Origin: CAYUYH01 sp964449175
GTDB taxonomy: Bacteria > Planctomycetota > Phycisphaerae > SM23-33
Length of the DNA: 16,891 bases
NCBI GenBank assembly: GCA_964449175.1
Contig: CAYUYH010000024.1
Span: 1-16,891 of the forward strand
Reading direction: 5' to 3'
Both the position numbers and the translations under genes were made by a program. The notes under the pieces are model-generated. The model was not told where the DNA came from. It saw nothing but the letters and a program-made list of their open reading frames with translations, and ran no database searches. Within the stretch, counting starts at the first letter, position 1; every line of letters begins with the position of its first letter. Below, one piece after another: positions 8,107 through 15,099 of this stretch.

Positions 8107-9090
8107 TCAGGTCCGCACGGCGCCGACGATTTCGGCCGCGCTCCCGCAGCCGTGACGGCAGAGGTAATCGGCTATCCCGTCTCGTATCTCAACCAAGCAG
8201 GCCGGATCGACGAACAGCGCCGTGCCGACGGCCACCGCGGTCGCCCCGGCCAGCATGAACTCCAGGGCGTCGCGGGCGTACTGGACGCCGCCCAACCCAA
8301 TGATAGGCACGCCGGCGGACTTGGCGACCTTGCTGTGGACGCGGTGCACCATGGCGACGGCTGCCGGTCGGATGGCCGGGCCGGACAGCCCGCCGGTGAC
8401 GTTGGCCAGCATGGGCCGGCGCGTCTCGACGTCGATGGCCATCGCCGTGAACGTGTTGATCAGGCTGAGGGCGTCGGCGCCGGCGTCGACGGCGGCCGCT
8501 GCCGTGACGGCGATGTCCGTGACGTTCGGCGACAGCTTGACGATCAGGATGTTCTCGCGGACGACTTGGCGGACCTGCGAGACGATCAGCTTGACCGCCG
8601 CCGGATCGACCCCGAACTGGATGCCGCCGGCCTTGACGTTCGGGCAGGAGATGTTCAGCTCCACGCCGCGTACCGCCGCGACGGACTCCATCGCCTCGGC
8701 GACGGCCTGGTAGTCCTCCACCGTCGTCCCGGCGACGTTCACGAATACCGGAATGCCCAGCTTCTCCAGTGCGGGGACCTTCTCCGCCAGGAAGACCTCC
8801 AACCCGACGTTGGCCAGGCCTATGGCGTTGAGCATGCCCGCGCGCGTCTCCACCACGCGCGGATACTCATTGCCCGCGCGCGGCTCGCGAGTGATGGACT
8901 TGGTAATGAACGCCCCGAGCTGCCGCAGGTCGACGAAGTCGGCGTACTCGTCGGCGTACCCGCACGTGCCGCTGGCCGTCATCACCGGGTTGGCCAGGCG
9001 GACGCCCGCGATGTCGACGCTCAGGTCGATTTCGGGCTTACGCCCGCCCGTATGGGCGGATTGCGGATTTCGGATTTCGGATTTGGCCAC
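8107..9090 (-). CDS. pyrD: Dihydroorotate dehydrogenase, class 1B catalytic subunit
   Basis: FMN enzyme oxidising dihydroorotate to orotate in de novo pyrimidine synthesis, in the cytosol. The 327-residue product has NPVMTASGTCGYADEYAD (34-51), FITKSITREPRAGNEYPR (61-78), the NAIGLANVG motif (88-96), the catalytic cysteine Cys149 in NISCPNV, KLSPNV (185-190) and the FMN phosphate loops IIGLGGVQ (263-270) and AVAVGTALF (285-293). A catalytic Cys rather than Ser places it in class 1. Class 1B enzymes usually pair with PyrK, which is not in the window. The start is GTG 9090, with AGGAA about eight to nine bases upstream. Residues 3-11 are encoded by a heptad DNA repeat and precede the conserved domain. 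No other plausible start lies between that repeat and the core. It sits downstream of aroB across a 195-base gap filled by an inverted repeat. Confidence 0.94.
   Translation of the reverse strand: MAKSEIRNPQSAHTGGRKPEIDLSVDIAGVRLANPVMTASGTCGYADEYADFVDLRQLGAFITKSITREPRAGNEYPRVVETRAGMLNAIGLANVGLEVFLAEKVPALEKLGIPVFVNVAGTTVEDYQAVAEAMESVAAVRGVELNISCPNVKAGGIQFGVDPAAVKLIVSQVRQVVRENILIVKLSPNVTDIAVTAAAAVDAGADALSLINTFTAMAIDVETRRPMLANVTGGLSGPAIRPAAVAMVHRVHSKVAKSAGVPIIGLGGVQYARDALEFMLAGATAVAVGTALFVDPACLVEIRDGIADYLCRHGCGSAAEIVGAVRT
9057..9084 (-). repeat. Four tandem heptads (AATCCG-type) inside the start of pyrD
   Basis: On the plus strand the unit is CGGATT followed by T or G, four copies in a row; on the coding strand it reads AATCCG plus one base. 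It begins just after the GTG start codon and encodes SEIRNPQS-type residues. A perfect hairpin, CCGCCC-GTAT-GGGCGG (9044-9059), overlaps its end. The same heptad occurs upstream of pyrG at 13286-13320. Confidence 0.85.
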
Positions 9091-9147
9091 GTGCTGGATT
9101 CCTGTCAGGCCAATTTGCTCCAGCCTATCTCAAGGTCCGGAAAGCTG

Positions 9148-9263
9148 AACCACAAAGGTCACGAAGGTCACGAAGGTCACGAAGTTGACTGGCAGAAGCC
9201 GGCGCCTGGCCAACTGTAGTCCGTTAGCCTCTCTGTGTCCTTCGTGTCCTCTGTGGCGAGGTT
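9148..9263. repeat. Imperfect inverted repeat with GGTCACGAA tandem arm
   Basis: The left arm (9148-9184) starts AACCACAAA and holds three perfect copies of GGTCACGAA (9157-9183). The right arm (9228-9263) is close to its reverse complement, with about 17 of 20 bases matching over the outer half. A spacer of about 43 bases separates the arms. The whole element fills the gap between aroB and pyrD. It contains no gene; its translations, such as NHKGHEGHEGHE, are repeat artefacts. The arms resemble those of the element at 15100-15263. Confidence 0.8.
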
Positions 9264-9285
9264 GTTTCTTCGTAGTCGCGCCTTC

Positions 9286-10449
9286 CTATTTAGCCAGGGC
9301 CGCGGTCGCCTCGGCGATCTCAGCGGCGCGGATGTCGTCGAAGATGTCCACCTGTCCCGGCCCGGTGGGCAGGACGATGCGGACTCGCCCGCCGCGGGCC
9401 TTCTTGTCGTGCTGCATTATGCCCCAGATCGCCGCGGCGTCCAGGCCGTCCTGGCGGGTCGGCAGGCCGAGGGCGGACAGCAGATTGCCCAGCCGCCCGG
9501 CGTAGGACGAGTCGATCAGGCTCCGCCGCTGGGCGACGGCGGTCTCGGCGACCATGCCGAGCGAGACGGCCTCGCCGTGGGTCAGCTTGCCCAGCCCCAG
9601 GTGCGTCTCGATGGCGTGGCCGACGGTGTGCCCGAAGTTCAGGTGCGCGCGGACCGAGCCCTCCAGCTCGTCGGCGGCGACGACCTCGGCCTTGATGGCG
9701 ACGTTGCGGCTGACCAGCTCGGTCATCACGTTCTCGTCGGCGGCGAGGATGGCTTCGGCGTTGTCGTCGATGAAGTCCAGCAGCTCGGCGTCGCGGATCA
9801 TGCCGTGCTTGACGCACTCGGCCAGGCCGGTGCGGATCTGGCGGGCGTCGAGCGTCTTGAGCACCGACGTGTCGATGAGCACGGCGCTTGGCTGGTGGAA
9901 CGCTCCGATGAGGTTCTTGCCGGCGGGGTGGTCGACGGCGGTCTTGCCGCCGACGGAGGCGTCCACGTCGGCCAGCAGCGTGGTGGAGCACTGAATCCAC
10001 CTCAGCCCGCGCAGTGCGGTGGCGGCCACGAACCCCGCCAGGTCGCCCGTGACGCCGCCGCCCAGCGCGACGATCAGGGCGTCGCGGTCGACCGGCGGCT
10101 GGACGGCAAGCACCTGGTCGAACACCTGCCCGTATGTGGCCAGGGACTTGTGCTCCTCGCCGGCGGGGAAGTCCACCAGCGTGGCGGGCAGGTCAGCCGC
10201 AGCCAGTGAGTCCATCACCGCCCGGCCGTACAGCTCGGCCACGCGCGAGTCGGCTATCACGACCGCCTGTCGCGCCTTGCCCAGCGCGGCCGCGACCTTG
10301 CCGAGCTGCCTGGCCGCGCCGGGGCCTATCAGCACGTCGTAGCTGCGCCGCCCGAGTGCGACCGTCACCACCTGCTGCGAGCCGCTGCGCTTCACCACTC
10401 GCGGCGGCTTCTCGCCGCCGGCCGGCGCGCTGGGTTGCCTTTCGGCCAT
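9286..10449 (-). CDS. aroB: 3-dehydroquinate synthase
   Basis: NAD-dependent metalloenzyme that cyclises DAHP to 3-dehydroquinate, the second step of the shikimate pathway. The 387-residue form from ATG 10449 carries ALGGGVTGDLAGFVAATALRG (128-148), STTLLADVDASVGGKT (155-170), HPAGKNLIGAFHQP (174-187) and the metal ligands Glu211 (LAECVKHG), His274 (NFGHTVGHAIE, 271-281) and His291 (LTHGEAVSLGM). About 25 residues precede the conserved core. ATG 10449 has an AGGAGATT ribosome binding site (10454-10461), the strongest in the region. The frame stays open upstream of this ATG with no stop, running into a membrane protein. AroB could therefore be made both alone and as the C-terminal part of a membrane-anchored fusion. 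Identity of the catalytic domain is secure; which product exists is not. Confidence 0.94.
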   Translation of the reverse strand: MAERQPSAPAGGEKPPRVVKRSGSQQVVTVALGRRSYDVLIGPGAARQLGKVAAALGKARQAVVIADSRVAELYGRAVMDSLAAADLPATLVDFPAGEEHKSLATYGQVFDQVLAVQPPVDRDALIVALGGGVTGDLAGFVAATALRGLRWIQCSTTLLADVDASVGGKTAVDHPAGKNLIGAFHQPSAVLIDTSVLKTLDARQIRTGLAECVKHGMIRDAELLDFIDDNAEAILAADENVMTELVSRNVAIKAEVVAADELEGSVRAHLNFGHTVGHAIETHLGLGKLTHGEAVSLGMVAETAVAQRRSLIDSSYAGRLGNLLSALGLPTRQDGLDAAAIWGIMQHDKKARGGRVRIVLPTGPGQVDIFDDIRAAEIAEATAALAK

Positions 10450-11289
10450 CTCGAATCTCCTGGGCCGATACTGTCCTCGCTCGTCGGCGCGGGCGGGCGA
10501 CCGGCGGATTCGCTTCCGCATCAGGACGAACACCAGCGCCAGCACTCCGAGCAGCAGCAGGATATTGGCCGGCTGGATCAAAGGCGAGCCTTTGTCCGGC
10601 TGGTCGGTCTTGGCGAGCTGCCACGCGACGGCCACCGGATAGTCGCGCACCCGCCCGCTTGTGTCCGGCGTGCGGTAGAGCTTGTAGAAGTAGGCGTCGG
10701 CCCTGACGGCGGGCAGCGTGCGGTCATAGCGGGCCACGCCGCTGGATTCCAGGACGTCCGGCTGGCCCAGCACGGCCGACGGGTCCACCGGCGAGTACAC
10801 GATGATCGGCTCGGACGTGCGATCCTCGGGCGCCGCGGCGGCGTTGAAGCCCTCCAGGCGCCACACCCGCCCGTCATAGCCGGGCAAGCGGCCCTCGGCG
10901 CCCAGGGCCATCTTGTAGGCCTGGTACACCAGCATCGTCAACCGCACCTGCCGCCCGCGATAGTCGGCCGGCCTGAGCAGCATGTTGCGGTACGCGGGGA
11001 CGTCCAGGTCGAAGGTCTGGCCCTTGGCCGCGATGCCGGCCATCACGTATGCCCGGGCCAGGACGGCCCCCAGGACGTCATCCTGCATGTCGTGGGTGCG
11101 GTCCTCGATCGGCTGAAGCGCGACGCTCAGGTCCGCGACCAGCGGGCTGGCGGCGGGCGCCGTGGCCGGCTGGGCCATCGCGCCCGCACAGGCGCACAGC
11201 CACACCAAGGCCGCTGTTATCGCCGATGCCTTGCCCGCCAGGCGCCCGGATATGTGGCTGTCTGCCATGCAGCCGTTCATTGCAGGCAT
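10450..11289 (-). CDS. Signal-peptide, single-pass membrane protein continuous in frame with AroB
   Basis: This 280-codon stretch has no stop codon before aroB, so the open frame runs to 9286 (667 residues in all). An N-terminal signal peptide is visible: basic n-region (SGRLAGK), hydrophobic core AITAALVWLCACAGAMA, possible cleavage before Gln40. An extracytoplasmic domain follows (about 45-235) with PADYRGRQVRLTMLVYQAY (107-125), which looks like a beta-barrel or OB-like strand pattern. A membrane helix at 243-257 is followed by RKRIRR, which predicts a cytoplasmic C-terminus, the correct side for AroB. Starts at 11289, 11280 and 11268 are all possible, and none has a good ribosome binding site. 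I do not recognise the extracytoplasmic domain. In relatives this may be a separate gene ending just before aroB; here the stop is absent. Confidence 0.75.
10454..10461 (-). promoter_or_regulatory. aroB: Strong ribosome binding site deciding the aroB start
   Basis: On the minus strand AGGAGATT lies four bases before ATG 10449, with the AGGAG core seven bases away. It sits inside the open frame of the upstream membrane protein, which argues for independent initiation of AroB even though the two frames are fused. Confidence 0.75.
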
Positions 11290-11339
11290 TGTATGAGCCC
11301 GCCGGCAAGGTGTCAAAACGCCTGGGTGACTGGCAACTC

Positions 11340-11404
11340 GGCCGATTGGCCAAACGGCCTGTCCCCTCGCCGCGGCGAGGGGCTTCCCGCGTGTCCGTCG
11401 CGGG
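11340..11404 (-). terminator. Three consecutive palindromes after the anti-sigma gene
   Basis: Reading from the anti-sigma stop (11414) downstream on the minus strand there are three structures. The first is CCCGCG pairing with CGCGGG (11386-11404, 7-base loop). The second is a perfect 20-base palindrome built of CCCCTCGCC, GC and GGCGAGGGG (11363-11382). The third is a 20-base palindrome with one mismatch around TTGGCCAA (11340-11359). They occupy most of the 124-base gap before the next gene. None is followed by a T-tract. Likely roles are a strong terminator or transcript end for the sigma operon, or operator sites for the gene downstream. Confidence 0.5.
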
Positions 11405-11413
11405 TGGGGGCGC

Positions 11414-12439
11414 CTACCGCTGGGAGTATGCCGGCAAAAGGAACGTGTCGGCGGAGTTGGCGGGCGTCTCGTCGCCTGTGTAGTCGAAGATGCCGTCGGC
11501 CAGGTAGATGTTGTTTCCGCCGACGCCGGCCTCGGCCGTCTCGTTCCACTTGACGTTGCCGGCGAGGTAGAGAACGTTCTGCCCCCGCCCGCGGTGATTG
11601 TCGCTGACGGCGGAGTGGAGCCGGCCGGCGACAAAGCGCCCGTCCTGGAACAGAGGGTTGCTGTCGGCGAGGATCGCCATCTCCGCCAGGGCGCCTCCGA
11701 TGGCCGGGTCGTTCAGCGAGGGCGCCTTGCCCATTGCGTACTGGTAGGAGTAGTTGACGAACTCGCGCGCGGGGAAGTCCACCATGCCCGCCTGGTGCGT
11801 CAGCTTGCTGGGCTTGTGCCCGCCGGTCGCGGGACACTGGAACACCTCCGGCGGGGCGTATCCCTGCTGGATCAGCTTGTACAGGCCCTGTGAGTTGCTG
11901 ACGGCCTCCTCGCCGCTCGCGGCCATCCACCGCTGCTGAGAGTCGGCGGCGACGGGCAGGTATCCGGCGTTTTCGTCGGCATAGAGTCCGATGGCTTGGC
12001 CGATCTTCTGCTGGTTGGCCTGGCACATCTCCATCATCGCCGCCTGGCTGGGGCCGCGGATCGTGCGCAGCAGGTCGCCGCCGGTGGCGAACAGCACCAC
12101 GCCGACGATGATGACGGCCGCGACCGTGGCCACCAGGTCGCGCAGGGAAAAGGTCCTGCGGCTGACAGCCGGGCGACTGATCTCCTCGCGGGCGATGATC
12201 GCCTCGGTCGAACGGACCTGGCGGATTCGCCGGATGGTCCGGTCGGCCAGCCCGGCCGGCGGCTCGAGGGCGGACATGAGCCTCATCGCGGCCAGGGTGT
12301 TGCGGACGTCGTCGTGCAGCTTGCGGAACTCGCCGTCCCCGGCAAGGCGATCGGCCACGGCGTCGGCCTGATCGGCCTCGCAGCGGCCGAGGAGATAGTC
12401 GATCAACAGTCGTTCGTTTTCGCTTCTATTCACTGCCAT
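11414..12439 (-). CDS. Anti-sigma-like membrane protein with pseudopilin/DUF1559-like C-terminal domain
   Basis: A 341-residue protein probably controlling the ECF sigma factor encoded just upstream. Residues 1-75 form a helical, charged cytoplasmic domain (ERLLIDYLLGRCEADQADAV onward) like anti-sigma N-domains, but without a clear zinc-binding HxxxCxxC motif. One membrane helix spans about 102-119 (LVATVAAVIIVGVVLFAT). The extracytoplasmic part (130-341) begins CQANQQKIGQAIGLYADENAGYLP (Cys139 onward), has FQCPATGG (Cys202) and NHRGRGQNVLYLAGNVKW (281-298). This pattern resembles the planctomycete prepilin-type H-X9-DG domain, although DG is AG here. The two cysteines could form a disulfide. 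ATG 12439 overlaps the end of the sigma gene by 14 bases, which implies translational coupling. The regulatory role is inferred from gene order and topology. Confidence 0.8.
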   Translation of the reverse strand: MAVNRSENERLLIDYLLGRCEADQADAVADRLAGDGEFRKLHDDVRNTLAAMRLMSALEPPAGLADRTIRRIRQVRSTEAIIAREEISRPAVSRRTFSLRDLVATVAAVIIVGVVLFATGGDLLRTIRGPSQAAMMEMCQANQQKIGQAIGLYADENAGYLPVAADSQQRWMAASGEEAVSNSQGLYKLIQQGYAPPEVFQCPATGGHKPSKLTHQAGMVDFPAREFVNYSYQYAMGKAPSLNDPAIGGALAEMAILADSNPLFQDGRFVAGRLHSAVSDNHRGRGQNVLYLAGNVKWNETAEAGVGGNNIYLADGIFDYTGDETPANSADTFLLPAYSQR

Positions 12440-13043
12440 GTTTCTTTTCCGCGACGGCCTTCCAGCGGCCGGCAAAGTGTTTCACGGCCGCGTGAAGCCT
12501 AGATTTGACCGTGCCAAGCGGCACACCCAGTATCTCGGCGATCTCCTTATAGGGCAGATCGCTGAAGTAGCTCAGCGACAGCACGATGCGGAGGTTCTCC
12601 GGCATCTCGCTTACAATATTCTCTACGGCCCGCCGCTCCTCGAGGTTCAGCAGAGATTCGTCCGGCGCGGGAATATCTGCGGGCATCAGATCGGCGTAGG
12701 TGGTCCGCTCGTTGTCCGTGCCGGCCACCGTGGCGTCCAGGGGGGCGGCGGGGCGGCGGGAGCGGCTGCGGAGGGCGTCGCGGGCCTTGTTGGCGGCGAT
12801 CGTAAACAGCCAGGGCTTCAGCCGCTTGGATGTGTCAAACGTGGCCGCCGAGACGTGCAACTGCAAAAATGCCTCCTGGAAGACGTCCTCGGCCAGGGCG
12901 GCGTCGCCTGTGAACCTGGCCAGGAAGTTGTACAGCTCCCGCTCGTAGCGGCGGACCAGGGCCGTGAAGGCCTCCTCCTCGCCGGCCAGGTGCCGCTGCA
13001 GCAGCTCCGAGTCGGTGATTCGCTTGTCATGAGCTTCGGCCAC
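12426..13043 (-). CDS. RNA polymerase sigma factor, ECF (sigma-70) family
   Basis: Promoter-recognition subunit that redirects RNA polymerase. The 205-residue product from GTG 13043 has region 2 at about 25-95 (EAFTALVRRYERELYNFLAR, then AEDVFQEAFLQL at 51-62 and LKPWLFTIAANKARDALRS at 75-93). A linker follows, then region 4 at about 135-192 with the helix-turn-helix YKEIAEILGVPLGTVKSRLH (165-184). Region 3 is absent, as expected for ECF types. The start is uncertain. GTG 13043 sits next to the conserved N-terminus, while ATGs at 13103 and 13106 would add a Gly/Cys-rich leader that does not resemble the family; no start has a good ribosome binding site. Its end overlaps the anti-sigma-like gene by 14 bases, so the two form an operon and probably a sigma/anti-sigma module. 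Confidence 0.92.
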   Translation of the reverse strand: MAEAHDKRITDSELLQRHLAGEEEAFTALVRRYERELYNFLARFTGDAALAEDVFQEAFLQLHVSAATFDTSKRLKPWLFTIAANKARDALRSRSRRPAAPLDATVAGTDNERTTYADLMPADIPAPDESLLNLEERRAVENIVSEMPENLRIVLSLSYFSDLPYKEIAEILGVPLGTVKSRLHAAVKHFAGRWKAVAEKKHGSE

Positions 13044-13149
13044 GTACGGATCGTTCCCTTTCCCGCGGCCCGGCCAGCATTGCCCCCCAGCCGGACAAGC
13101 CATCATAAGACCCCCGCCGGCCAGGGGCAACCGTATCCCGGAGGCGAGG

Positions 13150-13212
13150 ACCGGAAGACCGGACTACCGGAATACCGGGAGGAGAGGCACTAGGCATTAG
13201 GTAATAGGCGCC
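13150..13212. repeat. Octad block followed by heptad block upstream of pyrG
   Basis: Four octads of the form ACCGGANN lie at 13150-13181 (the last is ACCGGGAG). They are followed at 13185-13212 by four heptads of the form AGGNNNT or AGGNNNC. Two different periods side by side argue for separate slippage-type expansions rather than one unit. The block is between the divergent sigma factor and pyrG genes and contains no gene. Confidence 0.75.
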
Positions 13213-13235
13213 AGGCCAGGCGCTCCCCGTGACGA

Positions 13236-13277
13236 GTCAACCGACCGACCGATTGACCATGCCCTCGCAATGCGAGG
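13236..13277. repeat. GTCAA/TTGAC inverted repeat and adjacent 15-base palindrome
   Basis: GTCAA and TTGAC (13236-13257) enclose a run of CCGA units. Five bases on, CCTCGCA-A-TGCGAGG (13263-13277) is a perfect 7+7 palindrome. Both lie about 90-130 bases upstream of pyrG and could be operators or leader structures; nothing in the sequence decides. Confidence 0.45.
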
Positions 13278-13285
13278 AGCTTCTT

Positions 13286-13320
13286 CAATCCGCAATCCGC
13301 AATCCACAATTCGCAATCGC
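13286..13320 (+). repeat. Five tandem heptads (CAATCCG-type) upstream of pyrG
   Basis: CAATCCG, CAATCCG, CAATCCA, CAATTCG and CAATCGC follow one another without a gap, ending 44 bases before the pyrG start codon. The unit is the same as that found on the coding strand at the 5' end of pyrD (9057-9084), in the same orientation relative to the gene. Confidence 0.85.
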
Positions 13321-13364
13321 TGGGGTATTGCTCCACGGGCGGGGAGGCGGTACAGTGCGGTTCC

Positions 13365-15092
13365 ATGAGCGACGCCATGGATCTTCTGCGGTCGGTCAAG
13401 GACCGCAGCGACGAGACGGAATTCTACACACCGCTGCCGGAAGGCTATCGCCTGGGCCAGTGCAAGTACGTCGCCGTCCTCGGGACGGTCATGAGCGGCC
13501 TGGGCAAGGGGATATTCTCCTCCTCGCTTGCCAAGCTGCTGAAGGACAAAAGTCTGCGAGTGTCGCCGATCAAGCTGGAGGGCTACCTCAACATCGACAG
13601 CGGCACGCTGAACCCATTCCGCCACGGCGAGGTCTTCGTCCTGGATGACGGGATGGAGACCGACATGGACCTGGGCACCTACGAGCGTATGCTCGACCAG
13701 GACCTGACGCGGGCCAACTTCACCACCAGTGGGCAGATCTACTCGGCCGTGCTGGCCAAGGAGCGTGCGGGCGGCTATCTCGGCCGGGACGTGCAGATGA
13801 TCCCGCATGTCACCGGCGAGGTGAAGCTCCGCCTCCGCGAGCTGGCCATGCAAGACAAGGCCGACGTCGTGTTCGTCGAGGTCGGCGGGACGGTCGGCGA
13901 CGTGGAGAACGCCTTCTACATCGAGGCCCTCCGCGAGCTGAGCTACGAGGAGGGCGAGGGGGCGGTGATATTCGTCGCCTTGACGTACATCCTCGCCCCG
14001 CCGGCGTTGGGCGAGCAGAAGTCCAAGGCCGCCCAGCTCGGCATCAAGCGGCTGATGGGCTACGGCATCCAGCCGCACGTCATCGCCTGCCGGGCGGAGG
14101 CGCCCGTCACGGACAAGGCCCGCCAGAAGCTGTCGGTCTATTCCAACGTGCCGATGCGGAGAGTGTTCTCCATGCACGATCTGCCGAGCATCTACTTGCT
14201 GCCGCAGGGCATGCGCGAGGCTGGGCTGGACAGCGAGGTGGTGCAGGTGCTCGGCCTGGGCGGGCGGGTGAACTCCGCTATGGACGCCCGGGCGGCGGCC
14301 CAGTGGCAGAAGTTCACGGCCAAGATAGGCCGGGAGACCCGCTCCGTCACCATTGGCGTGACCGGGAAATACACGACCATCCGCGACAGCTACGCCAGCA
14401 TCGTCAAGGCACTGGAGCACGCCGGCGTGGCCAATGACGCGAAGGTCGCCATCAAGTGGATCGACACCACCGACATCACGGACGACAACGTCGCCGACGC
14501 CCTGGCCGACGTGCAGGGGATCATCGTGCCGGGCGGCTTCGGCGTGCGCGGCACGAGCGGGAAGATCGCCTGCGTCCGCCACGCACGCGAGAATCGCGTG
14601 CCGTACCTGGGCATATGCCTGGGCTTCCAGATGGCGGTGATCGAGTACGCCCGCAACGTCTGCGGCCTGGCCGGGGCCGATAGCACCGAGATCGAGCCGA
14701 ACTGCGCCGAGCCGGTGATCGACATCCTCCCCGAGCAGAAGAAGATCGAGGGCCTGGGCGGCAACATGCGCCTCGGCGGCCAAGACGTGGCGGTCACGCC
14801 CGGCACGCTGGCGGCGGAGCTGTTCGGCGGGGCCAAGCAGGTCCGCATGCGGTTCCGCCACCGCTACGAGGTGGACCCGACGTACATCGAGCGGCTCGAG
14901 GCCGGCGGGCTGATCTTCTCAGGCCGGCACCCGGTCCACCCGATCATGCAGATTCTCGAGCTGCCGCGAGACACCCACCCGTACTTCATCGGCACGCAGG
15001 CACACCCGTGCCTGACTTCCAGGCCGTTGCGGCCTGAGCCCATGTTCGCCGGCCTGGTCGCCGCGGCACTGCAAATACACAACAAGCGGTGA
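13365..15092 (+). CDS. pyrG: CTP synthase, divergent subtype
   Basis: Converts UTP to CTP with ATP and ammonia or glutamine. The 575-residue protein has the synthase domain at about 33-300: the Walker-type loop VLGTVMSGLGKGI (38-50), KLEGYLNIDSGTLNPF (70-85), HGEVFVLDDGMETDMDLG (87-104), VEVGGTVGDVEN (171-182) and ALGEQKSKAAQ (214-224). The class I glutamine amidotransferase domain spans about 325-572, with the oxyanion block VPGGFGVRGT (388-397), nucleophile Cys418 in YLGICLGFQ, and His547. The residue two after His547 is Cys549, where HPE is the rule, so the triad glutamate appears lost. KLEGY replaces the usual KxDPY, and GTV replaces the GGV of the loop start. A 33-residue N-terminal extension precedes the core. 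ATG 13365 or 13377 could be the start; neither has a good ribosome binding site. Confidence 0.94.
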   Translation: MSDAMDLLRSVKDRSDETEFYTPLPEGYRLGQCKYVAVLGTVMSGLGKGIFSSSLAKLLKDKSLRVSPIKLEGYLNIDSGTLNPFRHGEVFVLDDGMETDMDLGTYERMLDQDLTRANFTTSGQIYSAVLAKERAGGYLGRDVQMIPHVTGEVKLRLRELAMQDKADVVFVEVGGTVGDVENAFYIEALRELSYEEGEGAVIFVALTYILAPPALGEQKSKAAQLGIKRLMGYGIQPHVIACRAEAPVTDKARQKLSVYSNVPMRRVFSMHDLPSIYLLPQGMREAGLDSEVVQVLGLGGRVNSAMDARAAAQWQKFTAKIGRETRSVTIGVTGKYTTIRDSYASIVKALEHAGVANDAKVAIKWIDTTDITDDNVADALADVQGIIVPGGFGVRGTSGKIACVRHARENRVPYLGICLGFQMAVIEYARNVCGLAGADSTEIEPNCAEPVIDILPEQKKIEGLGGNMRLGGQDVAVTPGTLAAELFGGAKQVRMRFRHRYEVDPTYIERLEAGGLIFSGRHPVHPIMQILELPRDTHPYFIGTQAHPCLTSRPLRPEPMFAGLVAAALQIHNKR

Positions 15093-15099
15093 TTGGATT

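Noticed and set aside
8152..9219. A 355-codon open frame antisense to pyrD ending in NHKGHEGHEGHE
   Set aside because: The His/Gly/Glu repeat is just translation of the GGTCACGAA DNA repeat, and the rest mirrors pyrD.
11290..11634. Upstream extension of the membrane protein-AroB frame
   Set aside because: It overlaps the anti-sigma-like gene in another frame, is Ser/Thr/Pro/Arg-rich, and precedes a clear signal peptide, so translation most likely begins at 11289 or later.
13197..14861. A 554-codon open frame antisense to pyrG
   Set aside because: It mirrors the codon structure of a firmly identified CTP synthase on the other strand; its Leu/Ala/Gly/His/Asp-rich translation matches no family and is typical of GC-rich shadow frames.
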